Positions 46,302-55,578 are shown, counted from the stretch's first letter. The stretch is 64,000 nucleotides of DNA from Paenibacillus xylanexedens (GCF_001908275.1 NZ_CP018620.1:4278001-4342000), one strand, 5' to 3'. The notes: a model not told the origin generated them from the sequence alone. Translations and numbers: made by a program.

Positions 46302-46350
46302 GAGAATGATTATAATTATCATTTACGAGATTCGACATTTGCTGTATACT
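46302..46350 (+). promoter_or_regulatory. Fur box and promoter of the siderophore-type binding protein gene
   Basis: GAGAATGATTATAATTATCA (46302-46321) is close to the Fur consensus (GATAATGATTATCATTATC). It abuts a likely promoter, TTTACG (46322-46327), 17 bases, TATACT (46345-46350). Iron-dependent repression is therefore expected. Confidence 0.8.
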
Positions 46351-46413
46351 GACAATAACTATTTTACATAATGCATAAATAGAAAATTAAGGATTCAAAA
46401 GGGAGAGAATTAA

Positions 46414-47484
46414 ATGTCTACACGCTTTAAAAAAGGAATGTTATTTTGTTTTATTGCTGCACTTGTTGTTGTACTTGCAGCCTGCTCCAATAATAGTGAT
46501 GGTAGCGATCAGGCAAACAATAACTCGCAGCAAGCAGCGAAAAATGTTGCAACAGATGAGAAGACATCGGATGCAGAGACTTCAGCACCTGCTGAAACAA
46601 CTTACCCGGTAACCGTTTCAAATTATACAACAGAGAACGGCACATGGGTGGCTAAAGAACAAACCTTCGATAAAGCACCTGAACGAGTTGTTGCCAATAC
46701 CCAAGGTGCAGCCGAGCTGATGATTCGCCTTGGTTTGACAGACAAACTTGTAGGTGTGGCTGCGTTGTTTGGTAGTGTACCTGACGATATTGCTGATGAG
46801 TTTAAAAAAATTCCTGTGCTTGCTGAAGGCTATGTAGGTAAGGAAGTGACGATAGGCGCTACGCCTGATCTGGTTGTAGGGCGTGGTGGATTGTTTGAGG
46901 ATGCGGATTGGGGTGTTGGTACAGTAAGCAGCTTGAATGATATGGGGATTAAAACGTATGTACAAAGCACCAGTGTTCCTGATGCATCGTTAGATAGTCT
47001 GTATCAGGATATTACTGAATTAGGTGAGATATTCAACGTACAAGCCAATGCAGCGGCATATATTGAGACGCTTAAAGCACGCGAAAATGCCTTGTCGGCC
47101 CGAGCTAGCGCTGAGACGATCAACTATGCATCATTTTCGGATAATGGTGATGGAACCATTGGCATTTACAACGGAAATGGTGATACGTTTATTGAAAGTG
47201 CAATGTCATTAATCAATATGCATAATATGCTGATTAATGAAACTGGCACACTCAGCCTGGAGAAGTTAATCGAGATTAATCCGGATGCAATGATTATTTC
47301 GAGGTATGCAGGTGGCATTGATCCTGAGCAGACGATTGAAAAGCTGCTTGCCAACAAACAGGTACAAAACATTAACGCAGTTAAAAACAAAAAAATCTAC
47401 ATTATTGATTTCAACAACTTCTGGGGTTACGGGGATTCCATCTTCACAGGTGTTGAAGGACTCGCTGATGATCTCGGGTTGTAA
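46414..47484 (+). CDS. Iron-siderophore-type ABC transporter binding lipoprotein
   Basis: A 356-residue lipoprotein of the BtuF/FhuD-like periplasmic-binding class. The lipobox is VVLAACSNN (Cys near residue 24), followed by a low-complexity linker rich in N, S, A and T. The binding domain has FDKAPERVVANTQGAAELMI and LIEINPDAMIISRYAGG, normal for ferric-siderophore receptors. A Fur box lies upstream. No permease or ATPase genes follow; a terminator does. It therefore works with a transporter encoded elsewhere. Confidence 0.9.
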   Translation: MSTRFKKGMLFCFIAALVVVLAACSNNSDGSDQANNNSQQAAKNVATDEKTSDAETSAPAETTYPVTVSNYTTENGTWVAKEQTFDKAPERVVANTQGAAELMIRLGLTDKLVGVAALFGSVPDDIADEFKKIPVLAEGYVGKEVTIGATPDLVVGRGGLFEDADWGVGTVSSLNDMGIKTYVQSTSVPDASLDSLYQDITELGEIFNVQANAAAYIETLKARENALSARASAETINYASFSDNGDGTIGIYNGNGDTFIESAMSLINMHNMLINETGTLSLEKLIEINPDAMIISRYAGGIDPEQTIEKLLANKQVQNINAVKNKKIYIIDFNNFWGYGDSIFTGVEGLADDLGL

Positions 47485-47497
47485 ATGAGTACCATTA

Positions 47498-47525
47498 AAA
47501 GTCGTTATTTTAGCGGCTTTTTTTT
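47498..47525 (+). terminator. Terminator (repeated family, copy 5)
   Basis: AAAGTCGTTATTTTAGCGGC is followed by eight T residues. One arm base differs (T for C), giving a G-T pair. Confidence 0.88.
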
Positions 47526-47614
47526 GTTATCAGGGACCAAATTCTTGTTTCAAGCTGTTCCCGGTCAGCCTGAATGATAGCGAGAATGGAGTGAACACTC
47601 TATTTTAATACGGC

Positions 47615-47661
47615 TTGACTTGTGAATTTATTATCGTTATAGTGTGAATCAGTTCACACTT
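47615..47661 (+). promoter_or_regulatory. Promoter and palindromic operator of the TetR/hydrolase operon
   Basis: TTGACT (47615-47620), 17 bases, TATAGT (47638-47643) form a near-ideal promoter. AGTGTGAATCAGTTCACACT (47641-47660), with perfect 8-base arms, overlaps the -10 and start region. It is a textbook place for TetR autorepression. A related palindrome GAGTGAACACTC lies upstream (about 47589-47600). Confidence 0.85.
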
Positions 47662-47679
47662 CATATTAAGGAGTAATCT

Positions 47680-48339
47680 ATGCCAAAAAATACTTTCTTT
47701 CGTTTAGATGAAACAAGGCGCGAGGAAATATCGAATAGCGCTATGCAGCTTTTTGTTGATAATCTTTACGAGGATATAACTATGAAGATGGTTTTGGATA
47801 GTTTGTCCATGCACCCCGGAACATTTTATCGGTATTTTGAAGACAAAGATGACCTTTATTGTCACTTAATACGTAATGTGACCCAGAAAAGAGCTGCATA
47901 TTTTAGTAACAGTGATGAAGATTCCCTTTACAGCTATTTCCTTACTGGCTTATTTGGTAACGTTAATGGCATGGTGACCGAGCCACTGAATGAGTTGGAA
48001 ATTAAACTGACTAAAACATTTTCATATATTCCCGAGGACATTTTGCTGAAAGTATATGTGAATGTGTTAAAGGGCGAGTCATTCCCCATGATCAAGGACA
48101 TTTTACGCCGAATGAGGGTTGATGGATATCTTCGACCGGATGTTGACGACGACCTGATTTCTTTTATGTTTGAGTCAATGCAGCTTAATTTAATCTTGTT
48201 TTTTAGAGAATTCGATATTAAGGACTCTGAGCTGCAACATAAGATCAGCAAGTACTTTGCTGAATTTATGGGTCATGGGCTGCTTGAAGATCATAAATAT
48301 TCTGAAATGGTTAGCGATCTTAAGGGGGAAAGAAAATGA
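47680..48339 (+). CDS. TetR-family transcriptional repressor
   Basis: A 219-residue TetR regulator. The N-terminal HTH is MQLFVDNLYEDITMKMVLDS, then SMHPGTFYRYFEDKDDLYCH, the family signature. The remaining part is an all-helical ligand-binding domain of unknown specificity. ATG 47680 follows AAGGAG. It overlaps the hydrolase gene by four bases (ATGA), so both are controlled by the operator at 47641. Confidence 0.93.
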   Translation: MPKNTFFRLDETRREEISNSAMQLFVDNLYEDITMKMVLDSLSMHPGTFYRYFEDKDDLYCHLIRNVTQKRAAYFSNSDEDSLYSYFLTGLFGNVNGMVTEPLNELEIKLTKTFSYIPEDILLKVYVNVLKGESFPMIKDILRRMRVDGYLRPDVDDDLISFMFESMQLNLILFFREFDIKDSELQHKISKYFAEFMGHGLLEDHKYSEMVSDLKGERK

Positions 48340-49472
48340 AAACCTATGACGCATTTCCAGAACCAATTGGGGGCTATACTGTCGGTCGAACCCAGATGGA
48401 TTTGGAGTACACGGCATCAGATTACTCCAAAAGAGAACCGACCGCTTTTGTGTACTATCCGTCCGAGAGTAGCGAAGGTAAGACTACATCAACGTACATG
48501 TTTCCTGAAGTCTACGAGATGTTTAATGAGCAGCCACTTGTCACTGCGTTGAAGGATGTTTTCTCTATAGATATCAAGACCCAGTGTTACGACGACCTTG
48601 CTCTCTCCGGGAAGGAAAAGCGCTATCCGGTGTTATTCTATGTGTGCGGTGGAGGCGGTTCTCCAGAATGGGGTACAGTGCTCTGTACAGACTTGGCAAG
48701 CATGGGGTATGTTGTGGTAAGCATCGGCCATCAGAATAGCACGATGTATAAACGTAAAGATGGGCGCCTGTTTAATGTATCCAAGGATTTTTCGGATGTC
48801 CTTACAGCGTTTGGTGAAGATCCGGAGATGCTGGCGTTGGCTGGTAAGATGGAGATGCGGCCTGACGATGGAACTGCCATTGAGATGTGCCGTAACGTGC
48901 TTGCACTACCGATACTTTCCAAGATAACAGAGTATAGTGAATCACAGGCAGAAGATGTAAGGTATGTAGCCGATTATCTTTACAAACTAGACTCTGGAGA
49001 GCTGAATTCCATCTTTAAGGGTAGATTGCTACTTGACATCGGCATGGGTATAGTCGGACATTCTTATGGAGGGCCTACGACGGCGATGGTTTGCCGGGAT
49101 GACGAGCGGTTCGCCTGCGGGATTGGATTGGATAGCGGTGCGTTTGGCCTTCTTGACAGCGATCTTAAGAAACCTTTCTTGCTCCTGTTTTGTGAACCTA
49201 ACTATAATATGAATGCGATTATTGGCGCTAACAATAGCATGGAAACCTATTATTTTTCAGTTGATCGTGTTGCACATTTAGATTACTGTGACATCGTGTT
49301 TACCAGTGTTAATGAGGAACACAGAGGCGAACGGGATGCTATGGAGATGCGAAATATTGTTACAGACTATGCGAAGAACTTTTTTGATCATTACATACTG
49401 CAGAAGGCAACAAGTGTGGAAAGTCTGGCATACGATGGTGTGGAATTGATCAAGAAGACTAGCAACAAGTGA
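48336..49472 (+). CDS. Alpha/beta hydrolase (platelet-activating-factor acetylhydrolase-like)
   Basis: A 378-residue cytoplasmic hydrolase. The nucleophile elbow GIVGHSYGGPTTAMV (Ser) and an oxyanion-hole region FYVCGGGGSPEWG are clear, followed by GIGLDSGAFGL and a late His in VAHLDYCD. This layout resembles the PAF-acetylhydrolase/dienelactone hydrolase-like group. There is no signal peptide. Co-transcription with the TetR gene suggests that the repressor responds to this enzyme's substrate or product. Substrate unknown. Confidence 0.88.
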   Translation: MKTYDAFPEPIGGYTVGRTQMDLEYTASDYSKREPTAFVYYPSESSEGKTTSTYMFPEVYEMFNEQPLVTALKDVFSIDIKTQCYDDLALSGKEKRYPVLFYVCGGGGSPEWGTVLCTDLASMGYVVVSIGHQNSTMYKRKDGRLFNVSKDFSDVLTAFGEDPEMLALAGKMEMRPDDGTAIEMCRNVLALPILSKITEYSESQAEDVRYVADYLYKLDSGELNSIFKGRLLLDIGMGIVGHSYGGPTTAMVCRDDERFACGIGLDSGAFGLLDSDLKKPFLLLFCEPNYNMNAIIGANNSMETYYFSVDRVAHLDYCDIVFTSVNEEHRGERDAMEMRNIVTDYAKNFFDHYILQKATSVESLAYDGVELIKKTSNK

Positions 49473-49540
49473 CATAACCGAGAGACTACTGATTCATATA
49501 TGTCAATTAATGCATGTCAAAGAGCTAGTCGTACAGACGC

Positions 49541-49577
49541 AGAGCCGATAACCCCTATTACGCGGTTATCGGCTCTC
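49541..49577. terminator. Hairpin between hydrolase and cupin genes
   Basis: AGAGCCGATAACC (49541-49553) is perfectly paired with GGTTATCGGCTCT (49564-49576) around a 10-base loop. Neither strand has a strong T-tract, but the position between convergent genes supports termination. Confidence 0.72.
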
Positions 49578-49617
49578 TGATATTGCAAATTGACATCCTG
49601 GTTCCAATAACTGATGC

Positions 49618-49962
49618 TTATTCGGCCTTAGTCCCGCCAGTGTTTACTTCGCTTCCAGGCTCCATCAACATGATATGACATTCCTTTTCGGCGGAAGGTT
49701 TGATCTCGACTCCTTTAGGCACAATATACATCTCGCCCTTGGAAATCTTCACTTGCCCATCACGAAAATCAATTATCATTTCCCCCTCGAGCACAAAAAA
49801 TAACTTGTCAGTCTCCTCATGAACATGCCACTCAAAATCTCCAGCAATCTTAACGATTTTAAATTGATAGTCATTCATTTCACCAATGAGTTTCGGAGAC
49901 CAAAGATCGTTTAATTTCGAAAATTCCTCATTTAATTTAATAGCTTGATAGTGCATCGTCAT
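49618..49962 (-). CDS. Cupin-domain protein
   Basis: A 114-residue single-domain cupin. The metal-binding motif region is DFEWHVHEETDKLFFVLEGE (His, His, Glu) and the second motif contains KGVEIKPSAEKECHI. The function is unknown; small cupins bind metals and sugars or act as isomerases or dioxygenases. It is 73 bases downstream of the AraC gene on the same strand and may be co-transcribed from the Fur-boxed promoter region. Confidence 0.88.
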   Translation of the reverse strand: MTMHYQAIKLNEEFSKLNDLWSPKLIGEMNDYQFKIVKIAGDFEWHVHEETDKLFFVLEGEMIIDFRDGQVKISKGEMYIVPKGVEIKPSAEKECHIMLMEPGSEVNTGGTKAE

Positions 49963-50035
49963 TCCTCCTGTGTATTAATCTTATATGTTCAGTATACTGA
50001 TCCAAGCTTTTGTATAACATGGATGCCTATTGAAA

Positions 50036-50863
50036 TCAGGATGGATTATTGATGAACTTCAGACGATACTCCGTAGGAGAAATACCACATTGTTTCTTGA
50101 ACACTCTGCTAAAATAAAAGGGGTCAGCAATGCCAACGGTCTCAGCTATCTGTTGTACAGACGCATCACTTGCCAATAACATTTGCTGTGCCATGTTTAT
50201 ACGATATTTCAATACATATTCTGCTGGACCCATACCTGCATGTCTTCTAAACACGTAGGAAAGTCGATTTCGATTAACGTTATTTTGTTCTGCAAGCGAT
50301 GCGACAGTCAGACTTTGATCATAGTATTCTTGGATATAGGTAGAGACCCGTTCGAATAAAACATCTGATTCACAACTATTTTGCCTATGATCAACACATA
50401 TTAAAGTCTCATTCAGTACATCGCGAAACAGCATCTCGGTCTGAAACTTTGAAATACCTCCGCGCTGATTATACACATGCCAAAGACGCGTGATTAATTC
50501 AATCAGACGTGGGGATTGACCCGTTGATAATTCAAAATGCTGATGGGAAAAGCTTGTCTCTTCGAGGTCCGAACTACATATCCGGTATAAAACGAGGATG
50601 TATTCCCAGTCCGTTCTATGAAACACGGTTTGATCCAGTTTCATTTTCGCGCCCCCATGTACAACTTTTCCTGGTGAAAAAATATAGGGTGTACCATCAA
50701 ATTGAAATTGTATTTTTCCTGTAAGAGGAAATACAAATCCAGGAAAAGAATCGGTATAGTCAGCCTGGGGAACCCCTGGATTTCTAGCATATCGATATAC
50801 TCCTTCGACTTGAAAAGGAATGTGTGCAAAATGCGCTGCTAACTGATTAACGTCTACTTTCAC
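50036..50863 (-). CDS. AraC-family transcriptional regulator, Fur-boxed
   Basis: A 275-residue regulator. A cupin-like N-terminal half (PGFVFPLTGKIQFQFDGTPY, FSPGKVVHGGAKM) precedes two HTH motifs (LTVASLAEQNNVNRNRLSYV and VQQIAETVGIADPFYFSRVF) and the ending QCGISPTEYR. A Fur box lies 75-89 bases before the start. In Bacillus, AraC regulators with a similar location control siderophore uptake (Btr), but this protein lacks the fused binding domain. Iron-linked function is inferred. Confidence 0.9.
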   Translation of the reverse strand: MKVDVNQLAAHFAHIPFQVEGVYRYARNPGVPQADYTDSFPGFVFPLTGKIQFQFDGTPYIFSPGKVVHGGAKMKLDQTVFHRTDWEYILVLYRICSSDLEETSFSHQHFELSTGQSPRLIELITRLWHVYNQRGGISKFQTEMLFRDVLNETLICVDHRQNSCESDVLFERVSTYIQEYYDQSLTVASLAEQNNVNRNRLSYVFRRHAGMGPAEYVLKYRINMAQQMLLASDASVQQIAETVGIADPFYFSRVFKKQCGISPTEYRLKFINNPS

Positions 50864-50937
50864 ATTACGTACCTCATTTCAAAAGTGTTTGCCGGTCATT
50901 CTAAGATAAATCGTTGTGCACCTTACTCCAACATTAT

Positions 50938-50969
50938 TGATAACGATTATCACTGTCAACATATATAAT
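50938..50969. promoter_or_regulatory. Fur box between AraC gene and two-component operon
   Basis: TGATAACGATTATCA (50938-50952) has perfect TGATAA/TTATCA arms and fits the 7-1-7 Fur core at all but one position. TATAAT follows at 50964-50969 toward the plus-strand operon. Either or both divergent genes may be iron-repressed. Confidence 0.75.
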
Positions 50970-51066
50970 GAAAAAGAAAGCTCTTTTTTACATATGGGCA
51001 ATAGAATCCATCTTGTGTTAACATGTGCACTAACTAATCCAATTGTTTGCTTGAGAAGGGGAACCC

Positions 51067-52536
51067 ATGTCAATTCGAATAAAAATGCTGCTGTCCTTTA
51101 CGGGCATGCTTGTTATAAGTCTACTGTTCATCCTGCTTACGGCAAGTCTGTATACGATTGCGGCCACAGGGGATCTACAGAGTTTCCGTGATATATACAA
51201 GGTACATTATCAGATCAACCCCCTGACTGAACAGGGAGAATCGATCTTTCAAGAGATGAAGTTTCTGGCCAAAAATGACCCGGATGACCTGCAGAACAAG
51301 GTTTTGCTGCGTGAATATGATATGAAGCTTCGAGCTGAGAAGTCCGGGCTCTACATCAGACGAGAGAATAGTCAGATCTTCGAATCGCTGACCTTCAACC
51401 AGCCAGAACTGAAGCAAGCACTGCCTGCCTATGATCTTAACAATTATCAGATTCGGAGCACCTTCAATATTGGTGAGCGATTTTACGCGTATGCAAAATT
51501 TGATTTTCAATATTCAGATGGGGAACGGGGGAGTATCTTTGTCATTCGTGAGAGAAGCCCCTTTGCGGAGCTTACTCGCAAGTTGCTGCCTGTGATGTCA
51601 TTTCTGCTTATTGGCGTTCTCATCATTGCAAATCTGCTCTTGTTCCGCTGGATCACGCGCAGCTTCATTAAACCATTGAATCAACTACGAAGTTCAGCCG
51701 AACATATTAAAGATGGTAATCTATCCTTTAAACTTCAGCTAAACTCTAATGACGAGGTTGGTCAACTCAGCGAAGCGTTTGAGAGCATGCGGAATCAATT
51801 ACAGCTCTCCTATGCGTTACGTCAGCAGGACGAAGTGAACCGCAAAGAGCTTATCTCCAACATTTCGCATGATCTCCGTACACCGATTACCAATATCAAA
51901 GGGTATATTGAAGGTATTCGTGACGGAGTGGCTAATACTCCAGAGAAAATGGAGAGTTATGTTAATATCATTCACTCCAAAGCAGTTAGTATGGATAAGC
52001 TGGTGGATGAGCTGTTTTTGTATTCCAAGCTCGACTTGAACCAAGAGCCTTTCCTATTCAAAACAGTTGATCTCGCTGATTTCCTTGAAGATAGCATTGA
52101 AGAGCTGAGATATGATCTGGAGGATAAAGGTGTTGCCCTGGATTGGAATAACCAGGTGTCTGGTCCCGCTATGGCTGCTGTGGATCCGGAGAAGTTAAAA
52201 CGTACCGTTGTTAATGTGGTGGATAATGCACTCAAATACATGGAGAATGAACACAAACGATTCGAGATTACACTTCAAGCTGATGAGAAATGGATTACGA
52301 TGGCGTTTAAAGATAATGGCAAGGGAATACCTGAAGAGGCACTACCTTATATATTTGAACGCTTCTATCGTGCAGAACAATCCCGCAATTCCTCAACGGG
52401 CGGAAGTGGGCTCGGGCTAGCAATTGCCCGCCAAATCATTGATGGACATGGGGGCTTCATCTGGGCTGAAAGCCAGCCCAATGATGGCACGAGCATATAT
52501 ATCAAGCTTAAACGGCTGAGTGAAGAGAGGGACTAA
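51067..52536 (+). CDS. OmpR-system sensor histidine kinase
   Basis: A 489-residue membrane kinase. The first membrane helix is at residues ~5-30, followed by an extracellular sensor of ~145 residues and a second helix at ~178-200 (LLPVMSFLLIGVLIIANLLL). A HAMP linker (SAEHIKDGNLSFKLQL) leads to the H box LISNISHDLRTPITNIKGYI and an ATPase domain with FKDNGKGIPEEALPYIFERF and GGSGLGLAIARQI. ATG 51067 follows AAGGGG. It is paired with the response regulator six bases downstream. The signal is unknown. Confidence 0.94.
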   Translation: MSIRIKMLLSFTGMLVISLLFILLTASLYTIAATGDLQSFRDIYKVHYQINPLTEQGESIFQEMKFLAKNDPDDLQNKVLLREYDMKLRAEKSGLYIRRENSQIFESLTFNQPELKQALPAYDLNNYQIRSTFNIGERFYAYAKFDFQYSDGERGSIFVIRERSPFAELTRKLLPVMSFLLIGVLIIANLLLFRWITRSFIKPLNQLRSSAEHIKDGNLSFKLQLNSNDEVGQLSEAFESMRNQLQLSYALRQQDEVNRKELISNISHDLRTPITNIKGYIEGIRDGVANTPEKMESYVNIIHSKAVSMDKLVDELFLYSKLDLNQEPFLFKTVDLADFLEDSIEELRYDLEDKGVALDWNNQVSGPAMAAVDPEKLKRTVVNVVDNALKYMENEHKRFEITLQADEKWITMAFKDNGKGIPEEALPYIFERFYRAEQSRNSSTGGSGLGLAIARQIIDGHGGFIWAESQPNDGTSIYIKLKRLSEERD

Positions 52537-52542
52537 TGAGTA

Positions 52543-53235
52543 ATGGCAAACATTTTGATCATTGAAGATGAAACAACGATTGCGGAACTGGAACGGGATT
52601 ATTTTGAGCTCAACGGATTTTCCGTGGATCTCTGCCATACTGGAGATGAAGGTCTGAAGCAGGCACTGGAGGGGGACTATAATCTGATCATTGTTGATCT
52701 GATGCTTCCGGGACTGGACGGTTTCGAATGTTGCAGGCGCATTCGCGAGGTAAAGGAAGTGCCCATCCTTGTTGTTTCTGCGAAAAAGGAAGAAATCGAT
52801 AAGATCCGGACGTTTAATCTGGGAGTGGATGACTTTATTACAAAACCGTTTAGCCCAAGTGAGTTGGTTGCACGAGCAAAGGCTCATTTGACCCGATACG
52901 AGAGACTACTTGGCAAAAACAAACCAACTGAGCAGGATGAAATCCACATTCGCGGGCTTCACATTGACAAAGGATCACGCCGCGTTTTTGTTAATGGAGA
53001 AGAGGTGGCGATTACAACCAAGGAATTCGAGTTACTTGTATTTCTTGCGAGTCATCCCAACCGTGTATTCAGCAAATCAGATCTGTTCGAGCGGATCTGG
53101 GGCATGGATTCCACCGGAGACATTGCAACGGTTACCGTCCATATTCGCAAACTGCGGGGGAAGCTGGAGACAGACCCCAAAAATCCGGAGTATATTGAAA
53201 CCGTCTGGGGTGCAGGCTACCGGTTTACTGCATAA
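52543..53235 (+). CDS. OmpR-family response regulator
   Basis: A 230-residue regulator. The receiver domain has acidic residues at IIEDETT, the phospho-Asp in LIIVDLMLPGLDGFE and the Lys in DDFITKPFSPSE. The C-terminal winged helix ends in DPKNPEYIETVWGAGYRF, standard for PhoB/OmpR proteins. It is the partner of the kinase upstream. The nearest candidate target is the SLH-domain gene 120 bases downstream. Confidence 0.95.
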   Translation: MANILIIEDETTIAELERDYFELNGFSVDLCHTGDEGLKQALEGDYNLIIVDLMLPGLDGFECCRRIREVKEVPILVVSAKKEEIDKIRTFNLGVDDFITKPFSPSELVARAKAHLTRYERLLGKNKPTEQDEIHIRGLHIDKGSRRVFVNGEEVAITTKEFELLVFLASHPNRVFSKSDLFERIWGMDSTGDIATVTVHIRKLRGKLETDPKNPEYIETVWGAGYRFTA

Positions 53236-53354
53236 GTTTCGTGAAAATTTAGAGCCAGTTTATAGTTTGTTAATAACTTTAGCCTTGGGAGTTTCTTTTT
53301 GTCCTCTATTCTATAGATACAGGCAACTACAACCTATAGAGGAGGAATTCAACC

Positions 53355-54863
53355 ATGAATTCTACAACCCGCAAAATCGCTACATTTCTAACCATAACTG
53401 CATTAGGTACAGCAGTGTTCCCGTTAACTGCGAATCAAGTACATGCAGCTACATACGTTACTAACATTGCGGCAACAACCACACAGCCTAACCAACAACA
53501 GATTGAAGCTGCTATCAAGGATCTGAATAGCTTGGGGATCATGAACGGGTATGCAGATCAATCTATGGGTGAACATCGAGCAATTACCCGTGCGGAGTTA
53601 GCTTCATTGGTTTTCAAAACGTTTAATTTGGAGAGCAAGACGGGAGAAACCGTAGAATTGACGGATGTGAATCCGAATGCATGGTATGCGCCATATGCGT
53701 CAAAGCTTGTTGAACTTGGCATCATGCAGGCTAACGATGGACAATTCAATCCGCAAACTCAAGTGTCGGATGCTGAACTCGAACAGGTCGTATCCAAAGC
53801 GATGCAACGTGATGTAAAGTCCGTTCACCATTGGATGAGCGAGTTCTACTCCGAGAACGGTACAGCAACGCGCGGCGAAACAGCAGTGCTGTTGCAAACT
53901 GCACACCAAGCTATTCCTTCGGAGCAAGCTCAAATCAAGAGCGTTAGATCACTGAATGCCATTACGTTAATTGTAACTTTTGACAAGCCGCTGACAGCAG
54001 CGAATGAAGCTTTTGCCAAGGCACAAACGGACTTTGCGTTTAGTGGCAGGTTGACGTTAACCAATATGCCCCGTTTGAAAACAGGGTCAATCGCGACTTA
54101 CATCGTTCCAACGTCCGTACAAGATGCTAGTGAAGTGTACAACCTGACTTACAAAGGCCAAGACGCTGGTTCCTTTGAAGGCAGTGGTACGAAAATAAAC
54201 ATGACAACGGTTAGTCAAGTAACGAATGATACATTCGAGATTGAAGCATTGCAAGTGAACAGTGTCGTGGATTATGGTTACATCATTTCGGCTTACAGTG
54301 GTGGTCGAGGAGCTAATGCATTTGTGCTGAATGATCAAGAGCAAGCAGGAGGCAAAACGTATCAGATCATCTCTTCCATGCAGGCAAGACAAGTTGTAAT
54401 TACGCCAGAAGGTGGCGAGCCTATCGTTGCCAGATATGTTCCGTTCACGCAATCCACAGACGGTAAACAAGAACCGAAGTTCCGTTTGCCTGAGGGACAA
54501 ACGCTGAAATCAGGTGTCACATATACGGTTTCTTCGGATTGGGCCAACATCGAAAATGCTTCATTTACGGCGAAATCGTTTGATCCACTAGTGGTTGCAA
54601 GTGCTCAAGCAGTGAGCGAAACATCCATTGAAGTTACACTTGACCAGGACCCTGGGGATGAACTGTTCTCTGGTCGAAGTGTAACGTTAACTTCACCAAG
54701 CGGGGATGTTCTGACAGCCACTTATAAATATTCAAGTCGAAAAGGTGTGACGGGTGTATTCGACATAACGAATGATGGGAAGTTGATTCCAGGTACTACG
54801 TATACAATAAATCCAGTTGGCGATTGGAGTGTCGCTTCTTCGGTCACCTTGACACTGGAGTAA
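53355..54863 (+). CDS. Secreted S-layer-homology (SLH) domain protein
   Basis: A 502-residue exported protein. The signal peptide ends near NQVHAATYV. Two SLH-like modules follow (AIKDLNSLGIMNGYADQSMG, about 57-100; and NAWYAPYASKLVELGIMQAN, about 108-150), which should bind pyruvylated secondary wall polymer. The rest (about 190-500) is beta-rich and may include Ig-like repeats (SIEVTLDQDPGDELFSGRSV, RSLNAITLIVTFDKPLTAAN). ATG 53355 follows GAGGAGG. It lies next to an ankyrin lipoprotein gene, ten bases downstream. The role of the C-terminal part is unknown. Confidence 0.87.
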   Translation: MNSTTRKIATFLTITALGTAVFPLTANQVHAATYVTNIAATTTQPNQQQIEAAIKDLNSLGIMNGYADQSMGEHRAITRAELASLVFKTFNLESKTGETVELTDVNPNAWYAPYASKLVELGIMQANDGQFNPQTQVSDAELEQVVSKAMQRDVKSVHHWMSEFYSENGTATRGETAVLLQTAHQAIPSEQAQIKSVRSLNAITLIVTFDKPLTAANEAFAKAQTDFAFSGRLTLTNMPRLKTGSIATYIVPTSVQDASEVYNLTYKGQDAGSFEGSGTKINMTTVSQVTNDTFEIEALQVNSVVDYGYIISAYSGGRGANAFVLNDQEQAGGKTYQIISSMQARQVVITPEGGEPIVARYVPFTQSTDGKQEPKFRLPEGQTLKSGVTYTVSSDWANIENASFTAKSFDPLVVASAQAVSETSIEVTLDQDPGDELFSGRSVTLTSPSGDVLTATYKYSSRKGVTGVFDITNDGKLIPGTTYTINPVGDWSVASSVTLTLE

Positions 54864-54873
54864 GGGAGGCAGT

Positions 54874-55578
54874 ATGAGTAAATCGCTGATCATCGTTGTC
54901 CTGATAAGCAGTATGTTGATCGTTCAAGGTTGCGTGCCTGAAGTGAGAAATGAATCCAATGTGGAGGAAAAGGCCGTGACTTCAGCAGATGAACAGCTGT
55001 TCAAGGCAGTAGAGGACAGCGATACTGAACGCATCGAACAAATGATTCAAGCGGGCGCCAATATCAATGCTCAAGATCAGAGTGGACGAACCGCTACAAT
55101 GATTGCAACTTACAATAATGATCTAACATCGGCTAAAGTGTTAATTGAAGCGGGGGCAGATGTGAGTATACAGGACGATATGAAAAATACCCCGTTTCTG
55201 TATGCTGGCGCTGAAGGATACTTGGATATTTTGAAGCTGACAATCGAGGCGGGAGCGGACCCAGCGATAACGAATCGATATGGAGGGACAGCACTTATTC
55301 CAGCTTCGGAGCATGGATATGTGGATGTAGTGCAAGAACTACTCACTCAAACTTCGGTGGATGTGGACCATGTGAATCAATTGGGATGGACAGCACTACT
55401 CGAAGCGATCATTCTTAACGATGGCAATTCTCGGCAGCAGGAGACGATACAATTACTCATTGATCATGGAGCAGACGTGAACATACCGGATCGTGATGGC
55501 GTATCACCGCTCAGTCATGCGAAGAATAATGGTTTTAAAGAAATTGAAGACATTTTGGTACAAGCTGGTGCGAAATAA
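54874..55578 (+). CDS. Ankyrin-repeat lipoprotein
   Basis: A 234-residue lipoprotein. The lipobox LIVQGCVPE puts the modified Cys at about residue 20. Five ankyrin repeats fill residues ~40-230 (QMIQAGANINAQDQSGRTAT, KVLIEAGADVSIQDDMKNTP, LTIEAGADPAITNRYGGTAL, DHGADVNIPDRDGVSPLSHA). It should be a protein-binding scaffold on the outer face of the membrane. ATG 54874 follows GGGAGG and lies ten bases after the SLH gene, so they form an operon. The partner protein is unknown. Confidence 0.92.
   Translation: MSKSLIIVVLISSMLIVQGCVPEVRNESNVEEKAVTSADEQLFKAVEDSDTERIEQMIQAGANINAQDQSGRTATMIATYNNDLTSAKVLIEAGADVSIQDDMKNTPFLYAGAEGYLDILKLTIEAGADPAITNRYGGTALIPASEHGYVDVVQELLTQTSVDVDHVNQLGWTALLEAIILNDGNSRQQETIQLLIDHGADVNIPDRDGVSPLSHAKNNGFKEIEDILVQAGAK

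Noticed and set aside
52910..53464. Plus-strand ORF of 184 codons across the response-regulator end
   Set aside because: It is a frame-shifted shadow of the regulator and of the start of the SLH gene.
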